Positions 24,031 to 35,384 of a stretch of DNA of 64,000 bases are shown here, in pieces (position 1 is the first letter of the stretch; the number at the start of each line of letters is the position of its first letter). The stretch is taken from positions 3,245,501 to 3,309,500 of the forward strand of contig NC_084895.1 in assembly GCF_958979055.1 (NCBI RefSeq), given 5' to 3'. Below the pieces are notes generated by a model, which was not told where the DNA came from, ran no database searches, and saw only the letters and a program-made list of their open reading frames with translations. Both the position numbers and the translations under genes were made by a program. The DNA comes from Alnus glutinosa. Its lineage: Eukaryota; Streptophyta; Magnoliopsida; Fagales; Betulaceae.

Positions 24031-26450
24031 AACTATTTGCTTTTTTTAAAAAATAAAAATAAAAATAAAATAATAATAATAATAAAAAGTAATTGACGTA
24101 ATATAAGGTAAAAAAAAAATTGTTAAAAATTAATAAATGCAATATAAAAAGTAAAATTTATTAACGTTATGTTATATAAAAAATAAAATATTTTGAAGAT
24201 GACTTGTTTTTCTTAAAAGGGAGGCAGTTTGTCCATAAAGTCAGAAAAAGAGAGAGCTTTGAATCCGTTTGGTGGGATTGAATAGACAGAAAATCAGGAA
24301 AAAAAAACGAAAAATAAAAATAAAAATAATAATAATAATAAAAAAAAAACTTAAGGGTTCGTCTGTTAAGGCTATTTAAAGATGTTTATTATTTTTATTT
24401 TTATTTTTATTGTAAAGTGACGGAAAAGTCGAATAGAATGGACCTCGACCATTAGAGGCAACAATGTGCACTTAGCTAGAATGGACCAATCTTTTTGTCA
24501 CGAAAGGACAAAGAAAACTAATCCCCAAATATATATATATATTTTTTTAAAAAAAAAAAAAAAAACCGCCAAGCACTTGATCCCGTCAATCTTTTGAAAG
24601 AAGAATGCGGTAAATAGTCGCAATATTTATTAAATAATTTTTTTCAAAAATAAAAATCCAGAAAAATCCAACTACTACTGTTATGGGAATGATTACACAA
24701 ACACATAGTATGATAATTTGTTAAGTTTTAAAGAAACTTAGACCATTTAGATTTGTCAAAGAGAATCTAAACATTTTCAAATAGAAAGTTTTAAGCTAAT
24801 TTTCGGCATACATTTTCATTATTTTATCATACTTAAATAGAAAATATTACAACTGTAGAGATAAAAATATTTATCCTATAAGGTAAGTATCATATTTGCT
24901 CCGTGTACGTAGAATTTCATTTTCATATTACTTCCATATAGGGGATCAACCTCTGCCACAACTATGACCATGGCTCCCACGACAATGGCCAAGGAGACCC
25001 ATTGCCATGGGTTTCACGAGAGCCACGGCTCCACAGCCATGGGAACGACAACCTTGGTTTGACCCGAGCATTTCACGTTGATTAGGAGTCAAAATTACGC
25101 CTTTAGCAAACTTAAGAAATTTTTTTGCAAATATACACCTAACTTTAAAATGTACTAAACTCTCTTAAACAAAAATTTCTTGCAAGTTAAACCATTCATT
25201 AGTTTCTGGCATTAAAATAGATAGAAAATGATACGTTTTATACTCAAATTCCCATTAACATTTATAAAATGAACAAATAAATATAATAAAGAAAATTAAG
25301 AAAAAAAAGGTGTTGGCCAAGCCACTCTCTTAAGGATGAGGAGATGATTAATTTGCCAACCTCTTAATCACTTTTGGGGGTTGGTCGAACCACCCGTCAG
25401 CCCTCTCACTGATTTTAAAGGTGACCAAACCATTCCCTCGCTTATAAGGACCTTAGTCTCAATGTTTCCTTTTTTTTTTTTTCTCTCTCTCTCTTTTATT
25501 TTCTAAAAAAAACAAAAAAATGTCGTTTTTACCCAAACAATTTTTAGGGACAAACAAGATATTTGAAGGAAAAAATTAGCACATACGCTTCGTGTATGCA
25601 ACTTGTCATCCATTTTAACGCAAGACATTAATGGAAGATGTAACGTACAATAAAATGGTGGTTTGAGTTAACGAAATATCATTTTTTTAAAGTTTAGAGG
25701 TATAAGGGAAATTGAGGTGTTAGTGAATTTCAAGGGGTTAAATATTGTTTCCTCGTAAAGAAAGTAGAATTTTTTTTTTTCTTAGAAACCCTATGGTCAT
25801 ACTTTGATATAAGAAACAATTGCAATCCCTACACAAACTACAAGATTAACAGTAGTAATGCCCGGGCACAACATTATTGCAATATCTTCGTATCGAACAC
25901 CCAAATGAATATATATATATATATATATATATATTCATCAAAATTCAAAATCTAATAAATTAAATAGTTCAAAATGGCTCTTCAAATTAATGAATTGTTG
26001 ATTCTTGAATTCTCGAAAATTCAACAGTCCTGCTTTCAGGATAAATTCCTATGTTTCTGCCTCATAAAAGAACTAGCAGGTTATGGAACAGTACCTTGAT
26101 TATATAACATAATAAATGATTCTTCTATCTCAAAGATAAATCAAAGAAAAAAATAAAATACGAATAACAAGATAGCAACTGTATATCTTTTTCACATCAC
26201 ATATAGATCTACAATATAATTCGCTTTTACCTCCCATCGAAGAAACAAAAAATATAAGGCCTATTAGACTAGACCTTGATTGGGAAATAATCTAATAACC
26301 ATACTACCTTTCATTTCAGCAATCTCAAAGTTTCATTTTTTTTTTTTTTTGGGTATTCCTTCATACAATGATTAGCCTTTTGACGTGAAAACAAAAAAAT
26401 TTATTCATATACATTTACTCTGATTTTGAGATGACTTCTAACACTTAGTT
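24031..26450. other. intergenic, no gene seen
   Basis: AT-rich with A/T runs and an (AT)n run near 25,908-25,935. A GC-richer patch at about 24,945-25,065 contains repeated CCATGG(C/G) motifs but no frame. About 25,120-25,760 has the degenerate TTTCACTTACC / GGTAAGTGAAA flavour of the MITE family described at 33,397. Confidence 0.45.
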
Positions 26451-28629
26451 TTAATGCATTGCAGGCATCCCTGAATTGATGCTTTCAGAGCTTGTGGAGG
26501 CAAAAGGATTAGGAGGCATGATTAAATTATCTCCTCCTTCTAACATTTGAATTGCACCTTTCATGGAAGGACGGTCCCCTGGATGCCATTGAATGCACCA
26601 GAGTCCAACAATTGCAAGTTTCTTTGCAATTATTGCATCTCTATCACTCTCAATAAAGACTTGTAGGTCTTCTTTCTGTTCTATGAGATTGTAGATCCAT
26701 TCTGGAAAGTAGACTTGGTTAGTGTTCTCCTCAACGTCAACATTTTTCCTCCCTCCAATTATTTCAAGCAACAACATTCCAAAACTATAAACATCTGCTT
26801 TATAAGACACATTTCCGAAGTTTCTAGAGAACACTTCGGGTGCAATATAACCCATGGTCCCCCTGGCTGTGGTCATTGACACTACACTTTGATCCTTAGA
26901 ACACAATTTGGCATGACCGAAATCAGAAATTTTTGGATTGAAGTTTTGGTCTAGCAAAATATTATGAGGTTTGATATCAAAATGGACGATTCTTTGGTCG
27001 CACCCTTGGTGAAGATATTCAATTCCATTTGCTATGCCGAGGGCTATTTCTTGCAACTTATCCCAACCAAGAAAACTGTTCTTAGTGTTTGTTGAAGATA
27101 TGAACTTGTCCAATGATCCACTTGGTAAAAACTCGTAAACTAGAGCTCGTTTAAATCCATCAGCACAAAATCCAACCAAGCGAACCACATTAACATGGTG
27201 GATCCTACCAATTGTTCTAACTTCATTGATGAATTCTTCTCCATTTTTCTTGGGCATGTTTAGGATCTTCACCGCAACATAGATTTCATTGGAAAGCTTT
27301 CCTTTAAACACCGTTCCATAAGCTCCTTCACCTAGCTTATCAGCAAATTGACTTGTAATCCTTTTAATATCAGCATACAAATACCTTGTGGGCTTAAAAT
27401 TTTTGTAATCATCCAAAAACTTTTGGATCTTTGCTTGATTTGCCTTTTCTACTTTATCATATCTATAGATATAGTAGAGTGCAAAGACCGCTAGTACTAA
27501 TAGAAATGAACCTACGGAAACACCTGCATGTTAAACAATTAATCACCGGTCAAGATATATAATTTCCATGCATATGCCCAACAATATATTAATTAAATAT
27601 TTCAAATTAATGACCAGTGAACAACTTACCAATAGCCACTAATTTTTTTGATTCACCTGTAAAAGATTTTAACATAATTAGCTTCTCATTGTTAAATTAA
27701 GCTTTTAAATCAAGTAATGATTTAACATCACATCAGAATAAAAGGTCTTAAGTTTGAACCTTATTTTTGAGCTCATGTATACATGATGGAGAGTGTTAAA
27801 TATTGACTAAATAATTAAATTTATCATTTCCTATTATCTTAAGCTTTTAATATCTATTAGAAAACAAAAAAATCATTATAGAGGCGGATATATACACACA
27901 CATACCTCTGGTGTGTTTAGGTCGTTGTCTAGGGAAGCACTCAGTTTCTGAGCCATTGCCCATGTTCTTCAATCTACAATTCTTCCCTTTCCCTTCACAG
28001 TGCTTGCATGCTGGACTGTTCCACTTCAATTCCAAAACTTTATCATCTCCGAGCATTATTTTATATGGAATTGATTGAACATCGTACATCTTCCTACAAG
28101 ATAATGCGGGCAAGTAGCTGATGTCACCATACCTATCGGTGGCATAAACTCGGTAATTGCCAGGGCCACTAAGACAGGAGATCCGGTGGGATCTACTGTT
28201 GTCTATTCCTTTTGCTTGGGAACAATTGAATAAGGAATAGCCATTACTGTCATCAGAATTCATGTAGTCTTGGTTGAAATGAAAAGGCGAGGAAGATAAA
28301 TTGAATCGCTGAAGCTGTCTTGGGAAGCAATGATCTGGGTCATATAAATGAATTACCTGAGATTTGTAGTCAATCTTTTTAACGAAGAGCTTTACTGAAA
28401 CGGGCAGCTCGAGCAGAGTATCGTTTGTATCAGTGCAGGAAAGATTGAAGCCAGGAAAACCACAGTGATCTTGCTGCCTGTTTTTGAGTCCGAAAGGAAA
28501 TCGGACGGGTGGGCCGTGGCGTCCACACCGTAATTCAGAACACTCATTTTGGCCTTCTCCATGCCCTACTACGAGGAAAGCAAGAAGCAGTAAGAAGTAG
28601 GAGATTCCCCCTTGTAAGGAAATATCCAT
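26451..28629 (-). CDS. LRK10-like receptor protein kinase (three exons)
   Basis: Exons 28629-27906, 27656-27630 and 27523-26451 join in phase across GT-AG introns to give 607 residues. The ATG at 28629 begins a signal peptide (residues 1-26). Next comes a GUB_WAK galacturonan-binding domain (about 28-150) with the typical Cys pattern (NECSELRCG, then RFPFGL), then a WAK-associated Cys block (CKHCEGKGKNC, about 210-225). A transmembrane helix lies at about 247-270, encoded by the tiny 27-nt exon and the start of exon 3. The cytoplasmic Ser/Thr kinase runs from about 310 to 590: glycine loop GEGAYGTVFKG, VAVK lysine (about 336), [11 protein letters not shown] (catalytic Asp about 433), DFG (about 451), GTMGYIAPEV. 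The HFD in place of HRD marks a non-RD kinase, as is usual in the LRK10L/Lr10 group. It presumably senses a cell-wall or apoplastic ligand; the ligand is not deducible. It is head-to-head with the related gene at 32,225. No disabling mutation is visible. Confidence 0.9.
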
Positions 28630-30199
28630 CTTAATTTGTGTTTCTCAGATCAATGTTAGAAATTAGAACAAACAAGCTACTAGCTACCATAAATAATTTG
28701 TTTCGTGGCACACACAAATTGACTCAGCCAAGTTTTATTATAATTTTCATTGAAATTAACATCAAAGTCTATCAACAAATATGGTCCCAGTCCCAATTGA
28801 CATATTAAAAAACAAAAGTGGTCCAAGACTTGTCGGTGGGTAAAAGAGTTTGAGGAAAAAGTGGCGATAAAAAAAAACTCCTTATAGACTCACCTTCTTA
28901 TACGGGGTGAAGCTCATGTGACATGTAGGTCTCATCCATGTTAGATGATGGATGTGTAAAGACTCATAAAATATATATATATTTTTAAACTATAATTTAA
29001 TTGTCAATGTCTCTCAAACTACCCATTATATCAATATCTACATCTCAAACTACTAAGAACATGTCAATATCTTCTTAAGACTAATAAAGATTATTTCAAA
29101 GACCCTATGTTTTACTTGGAAAAGATTATTTCAATTAAGAAGCTGCAGGGTTATTTGGAAAAGGTTCCTACATACTCACATTTTCTTAAAAAAAAAAACT
29201 TGAAACTTTTACCAGGGAGTGAGAAGTGTATATGTAGGATGGAAATGTGTAAGGACATGTTCGACAAGAGATTTACTAGCTTATTGGTGTATCTCTGATT
29301 ATATTCTTTTAGATAGTTATGTTTTGTGTTTTTCACTGCTGGTCTTGTTGTACAATAGGTGTTTTTTATGATTTGGTTAGTTGTGTTTCTTTCTTACGTA
29401 ACACTTCCACAAATAAACAAAATTATATTGTAACATGAAATCAAAATTAGTAATGCATTAGGACTTAAAAAAATTAAAACATGCCCAAATTATCTTCAAA
29501 ATGGTTTAAAATACACCATAATAGAGACCAAGAGAAGGTCTCAAAGACTAAAATATATATGCTTAATACTTTATATACAAATATCGGATAATAACTACAT
29601 TTAACAACCGTAATAACCACAAAGATACTGTTAGTAATAATATTATGCTAATGTAGATATCTAAAAGTGATATCCGTATCTATATTTCTATAGAACACTA
29701 CTGGATAACATTTTAGTGGGTGATTGAATTGAAAGTTGAAATATATTAAGAAACAATTATTTTATGTCTTTTCATTTAGGTATATTTTCTTAACACTTAA
29801 CATATAGTAATTTTATTTTTTATATATTGATTTAACCTTCAATCTTAATATATTTATTATGCATTCTTTGACGCCCACCCCTATCTTAATAAATTACTCA
29901 TTCATACTTTGGCTTCGTCAATAAAAATTAAAAAATGCTATACATACTCTCAAGACTTAATTAGTTTCTGACATACTTGACAGTAAGAGTCATCCATAAT
30001 TGAATGTTATATTGTACTTTTATTCATTATTTTATTTAAGGGGTGTTACAAAAACACCCATAGTTTCTGACTTACGCTCTCATAAAGGTGGAGCACCCCC
30101 CCCCCCACCCACATGGGTTCGATCAATGCAAGAAGATAAGTATAAATTATAATAGATGTCTGGGAAGTGGTATTTTTAACTTTTTCCTTTATTTAATGG
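28630..30199. other. 5' side of the minus-strand kinase gene, no other gene seen
   Basis: AT-rich intergenic DNA. It presumably holds the promoter of the kinase at 28,629. A C run sits at about 30,090-30,105. No supported frame. Confidence 0.45.
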
Positions 30200-32005
30200 C
30201 AGGGCCGGCCCGATATATTTGGGGGCCTTAGGCGAAAATTTTAAGTGAGACCTTTTATTTAAAATTAAATATAAATTAAATATTATTTTATTTAAAATTA
30301 TATTTTTATTTAAAATGCATTCTTCTCGCTTTTTGGGATGCAAAATTACTTATTAAGTTCTTATATTCAAGTTTTTTTAACATTTCCTTTTCAATTGATA
30401 ATATGGCTAATCCATTTAATCTTTCTTGTGACATTGTTGATCTTAGGTATGATTTTATTAATTTCAATTTTGAAAAACTTCTTTCTGCAGAAGCAACTGT
30501 AATTGGTATTGTCAATAAAATTCTATAAGCGATACTTGCATTAGAAAAAGAATCAAGTCTTTTTATATAATTTAATGTGTCAATTGGAGCACTTTCTTCT
30601 ATTTGTAAAATTTCTGTTAAAACTTTTAGCTCTGAAAATAAATCTAAGCCATCAATATCATCTTTTAGAAAACCTTCAAGATTAAAACATTTTTTTTGCA
30701 AACTATCATCGTCTAGTGATTTTAATTTCTTAAAATTAAATAAAAAACCAAAAATATTTTCATACATCTGAAATTGTTCAAACCTACTTTGAATTGAAGA
30801 AATAGCTTGATCTACTATATATAAGAAATAATCAATTCTAAAAGATTCTTCAGCAGATTGTGTTGTCTCATCATTGGCAATCTCATCAAACTGTTTCTTT
30901 CTTCGAATTATACGTTTTTCATGAAATAAACACGATTTATGTAAAAAAAAAATTATATATATTATGACTATAATAAAATAAATTAAAAAATAGAACAAGA
31001 AAACCTGATTTGTCAAAGATTGAATTCTCCTTAATCTTTATAGTAGGATTAACTAACACTTTTAACCTGCACAAAGAAAGACAAATTAGTATAAAAATAT
31101 TTCTTAAAATCAAATAAAAAAATTAATGTAATTGATTGATTAATTTTTTTGGTAACTAACCCTTTTTCTTTTTTATCGCTGAGTAAATATGGAATGATTT
31201 TAAGGACTGAATCCTAAGTTATAGGGAAAGAATGAAAATAGAGAAGAAGAGAGAAATTCAAATTTTGAATAGAATTGACGTGAGTAGAGAACTTGAAATA
31301 AAAAAAGGAAACTTATATAGACTCTAATACATAAACGTTGGATGTAGCTAAAAAAAAAAAAAAAAAAAGAAGGTACGTTGGGCGTATAGGATTTCCATCT
31401 TCAAGAAGACTTTTCATCTTTCAAGAAGACTTTCCATCTTTCCATCTTAGCATTTTTTTTTTTTCATCCTACTTATAGGATGTAACTTAAAAAAAGAATA
31501 AAAAAGAAAAAGAAAAAAGAGGAACGCTGGGCGTTGCGTACAGGACTTTTCATCTTCACTAGGCTTTCCATCTTTCAAAAAAAACTTTCCATCTTCTTTC
31601 ACTCTTAGCATTTAATTTTTTTTTTTTTTTTTTTTCATCCTGAACGTTGGGCGTAAAGGGCAATCTACTTAATTATGTTTTTATTTTTTATTTTTTTCTG
31701 TATTTTTTAATGAGACTTTTCATCTTCATTGATATTTCCTAAATTGGGGCCTTATTAATTTTATTTTTACCAGATTTTGGGGCTTTAATCGGGGCCTTAT
31801 TAATTTTATTTTTACCAGATTTTGGGGCCTTATTAATTTTATTTTTAGTTTTTACCATATTTTGGAGCCTTATTAAAGTGTATTGATGACATTTAATTTT
31901 TTTTTTTTTTTTTTAAAAAAAATTATTAATAATTTTTTATTGGGCCTTATTAAATTGGGGGCCTTAGGCGACCGCCTAATTCGCCTAAGGCCCCAGCCGG
32001 CCCTG
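30200..32005 (-). mobile_element. hAT element with intact ends, transposase mostly lost
   Basis: Perfect 8-bp target duplication TTTAATGG (30192-30199 and 32006-32013). The terminal inverted repeats both begin CAGGGCCGGC and share GGGGCCTTAGGCG slightly inward. Length is 1,806 bp. It retains only the C-terminal part of a transposase (30,306-30,940). The part near 31,740-31,880 contains three direct copies of a block that includes ACCAGATTTTGGGGC. It lies between two divergent receptor-kinase genes and ends 219 bp upstream of the ATG at 32,225. Confidence 0.92.
30306..30940 (-). pseudogene. hAT transposase C-terminal remnant with dimerisation domain
   Basis: Minus-strand frame of about 210 credible residues ending in ITVASAERSFSKLKLIKSYL and STMSQERLNGLAILSIE, the hAT C-terminal dimerisation motif of TTF-type/ZMYM-like plant transposases. 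The open frame extends further upstream to 31,016, but those residues are hydrophobic AT-rich translation and probably intron. The BED or TTF zinc finger and most of the RNase H-like catalytic core are absent, so this copy cannot encode a working transposase. It lies inside the element bounded by the TTTAATGG duplication, which confirms its origin. Confidence 0.87.
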
Positions 32006-32013
32006 TTTAATGG

Positions 32014-32224
32014 TGATTCTTATTGCAACTTGCACAATACACATGCTGCCATTCTTGAAAGCCTCGTGGTCGCTTTTAGCCCACTCGACGAGAACACTGT
32101 AAGCCGCCTTGGTCAATTCCCCAACAGCAATGAGTGACCGAGTCTTCTCCGATGGCGCCGTTGAATCCATTCCGTCTCTCATAAGTTCATAATCTTCTCT
32201 CTCTCTCTCTCTTTCTCTCTAAAA
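32014..32224 (+). promoter_or_regulatory. short upstream region of the plus-strand kinase gene
   Basis: Only 211 bp separate the right target duplication of the hAT element from the ATG at 32,225. A CT-rich leader (about 32,198-32,220) lies immediately before the start. On the opposite strand an open frame of about 60 codons runs through this stretch (SEKTRSLIAVGELTKAAY); I do not recognise it, and it may be a gene fragment. Confidence 0.4.
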
Positions 32225-35200
32225 ATGGCAAGAGGAATGCTCTTTCTTATTCTTCCTGTACTCATAGTTCATGAAACTTGTAGTGCGAAAGATGGTGAAC
32301 ACTGTGCTCCTTCTTCCTGCGGTAATATCCAGAACATAAGCTATCCGTTCGCTCTAAAAAGCGACCCAGAAACCTGCGGCGATCCAAGGTATAGGCTTTC
32401 ATGTGAGAACAATCAGACGCTGTTATACTTGTATGCCGGAAAATACAACGTACGGGAAATCAATTACAGTAACTTCAGAATCCGAGTTTCAGACTCCGGT
32501 ATTCAGGAGAATGATAATCACTCCTTCATCCCTCATTATTTTCTGAAGTTAGAAAATTTCACTTCAGGGGATCCATATGTCACAGAGTTTCCATATAACT
32601 CAAAGGGCCTGTTTACTGGGACGATACCGAATGTCTTTAACTTTCCCGGATTGAGACTATCAGAGCCTGCGGTTTTCGTGAATTGCGAAAAGCCAGCGAT
32701 TTCTTCATTTTATGTCAACATTTCTGCTTGCTTTATTAACTCTTCCAAGAGCTATAGATATATTCAGGTTGGTACAACGGGTCCAGCGTATGTGGAGGAC
32801 ACGTGTCAAGTTGAGCAAATTTCTCTGACGACGGGGAAAAGATTTTACCCGGAAAACATTTCCTGTTCAGACGTCCACAATGATATATTGGTATATGGTT
32901 TTGAGCTTTCATGGCACCAAGTTTATTGTGGAAGCTGCGCCGGAAGAGATGACGTCTGCTACCAAGATGACGCCAACAATGTTCGTTGCTTCACTGTAAA
33001 TAATGGTGCGCAAGAAATTCTTATTTTGCTTTTGCATATTTCTTTCTTTTCAGAATTCTTTTCATAAATAGCTTAAGATATTTATTCTAGTTTGGCATAT
33101 ATATATCATGACTTGATTTTTAATTCTAAGTATCAAAAAAGTGATTTAATTCTTTTCTTTTTTCAAAGGAAAAAGAGGATTCCTTCAAAAACTATACCAA
33201 GGTGAGGTTTCTATCTCAAAAAGTGGTTTGATATATATATATATATATAATCACACAAAAAAATAGAATTTGGATGAGTTGTTCTTGTGCATGCAATGGT
33301 TGATCTCATAAATAAATATTTTTCTTTCTGGATTTCGTTATTTCTGGTGTGACAAATTATTATTTTGGATAGTAAAAAAGTAAAAAAGAATAGAAGGAAA
33401 ATCTTTACTTGTCACCCCTTATGTTTTATCATTTTTGTAATTATATCGTAAACTTTAAAAAGTCTCAATTTAGTATATTTATCTTTCAAAATTTCTTTTT
33501 TAAATTTTACCTCTCTGTTAGTATATATTTTCTGTTAAATCCTAATGGATGAATGCCAAAATTTCTAAAATATCTATAATTTCTTTTAGGAAAAAAAAAT
33601 GCAAGGATTTAGGCATCATGGTCAGAATTTAATGGAATTTGTAAAATTACTTGTTCCTAAATCTTCTCAAAAAAATTATATATATGTAACAGAAGGTATT
33701 TTGAGAAGGACAAAAATTTCCTAAGATCTGGTTTGTAGGAAATTTCCTCCAAACTACATACAAAAAAGACTTGTCCTTTAAACATGTGAGAATCATATGT
33801 TTTTTATTAATGCTATTAAAAAGGCATGTAAGAAATACATGCTATTTAAATAATACGTGTTTCTCATATGCCAAGTGACACATGTCAATCTTATATGTGG
33901 GTTGTAAAAAATTTCTTACAAACCGGTTTGTATGAAACTTTTGTCATTTTGAGAATTTTGACAAGATTTAACGAAAATCCTAACAGAATGATGAAATTGA
34001 AAAAAATTACAAGATGAATAGACTAAATTGACACTTTTTAAATTTTAAAGGTATAATTACTAATGTGATTAAACAGAAGGGGTGGTAAGTGAAATCTTTC
34101 TTAGAAAAGAATTAAATAAGTCAAATATATGGAAGAAATTTTTTGGTGCAAACCCGATACCAAACCAATGTAATAAGAATATACCTGAGTATATATATTT
34201 AATGTAGTTTAGCATTAATATAAGAATAATGACTTGATTCTTAATTAGAGTTTCTAAATGCTAATATTATTATTTTGTTTGTCAAACCAGGAGTCCGTGA
34301 CTGCATAAGTTGGGTGTATAATGGTGAGGTTTCTATCTCAACTTTTTAGACTTTGTTTAGGCTAATGTGAGAGGGTACCTACGAGGTCCGTCTAGTTAGG
34401 TTCTATAAGATCGATGTCCATGTTTCCTCACATTTAGCTGATTGAATTGCCAACAATCCGGACAGTTAATTGTTGAGAATCCGGATCCATGCCCGAGTGT
34501 ATTAGTTTTTTTAATTCATTAATAATTATCGAAAGAACAAGCAAAGGAAAAATATCTAATTCCCTAGCAATCCGACAGCTAAGTATTTCGGAATTCGGAT
34601 CCATGTGCCTGTATTTGTAATTTTGATTTAGTTTTCTAATTCATTAATAATTGTCAAAAAAAAAAAAAAAAAAGGAAAGGAAAAATATCTAATTTCTTAA
34701 GTAATTATATTGAATAAAATTTTTCCTTTTACAAGCCTAAAATTGGCTAATTATTCCCCCCCGGCCCAGCTATGGTTTAACTAAATATAATGAGAAGGCG
34801 AAGAAACAAAGGCTAAACCCAATTAAAAGCCCAGAAATGCATGTAAAGTATTCATGTTTATACAGTTGTTTATATTTTTAGGCCTTATAATTTTCAAATT
34901 ATTTAACTCATCTTTTTACTAATTAATGTCTTTTTTATACTTTTTTGCAGATTTTGTTTTGGATGGAACCGTTGGACAACGGCTGAGTATCCGTAAGAAC
35001 TTGTATTTCTTCTTTGATCCTCTTTAATTGTAAAAGCATGAAAAAAAAAACACATGAAAACGACATGAAACTATTAATGACATTTACAGGAAAAAGACAA
35101 CGTTAACAGATACTGTACTGCCTAATTACTATGATTTAAGAAGGCAATTAAACAATTGCAAGTTGCAACTATATATATTTTCGACCTCAAATAAAAAAAA

Positions 35201-35342
35201 AATGCTAAATATAGTTTAAAAAGAGAAAATAGGCTTTAAAGGTGTTAACTTTTCAGGTTTTTTATTATTATTATTTAGGAGTATACCGTGGAGCAAAATT
35301 TGTAATTGTGAGTTTTAATAGGCTTTAAAGGTGTTAACTTTT

Positions 35343-35384
<42 letters not shown>

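Noticed and set aside
30941..31016. N-terminal hydrophobic extension of the hAT frame as a membrane helix
   Set aside because: AT-rich intron-like translation with no counterpart in hAT transposases.
32985..33067. Exon 1 of the plus-strand kinase read through to the stop at 33,067 as a secreted ectodomain-only protein
   Set aside because: A donor at 33,006 gives phase agreement with all downstream mini-exons and the kinase exon. The read-through tail is hydrophobic AT-rich translation.
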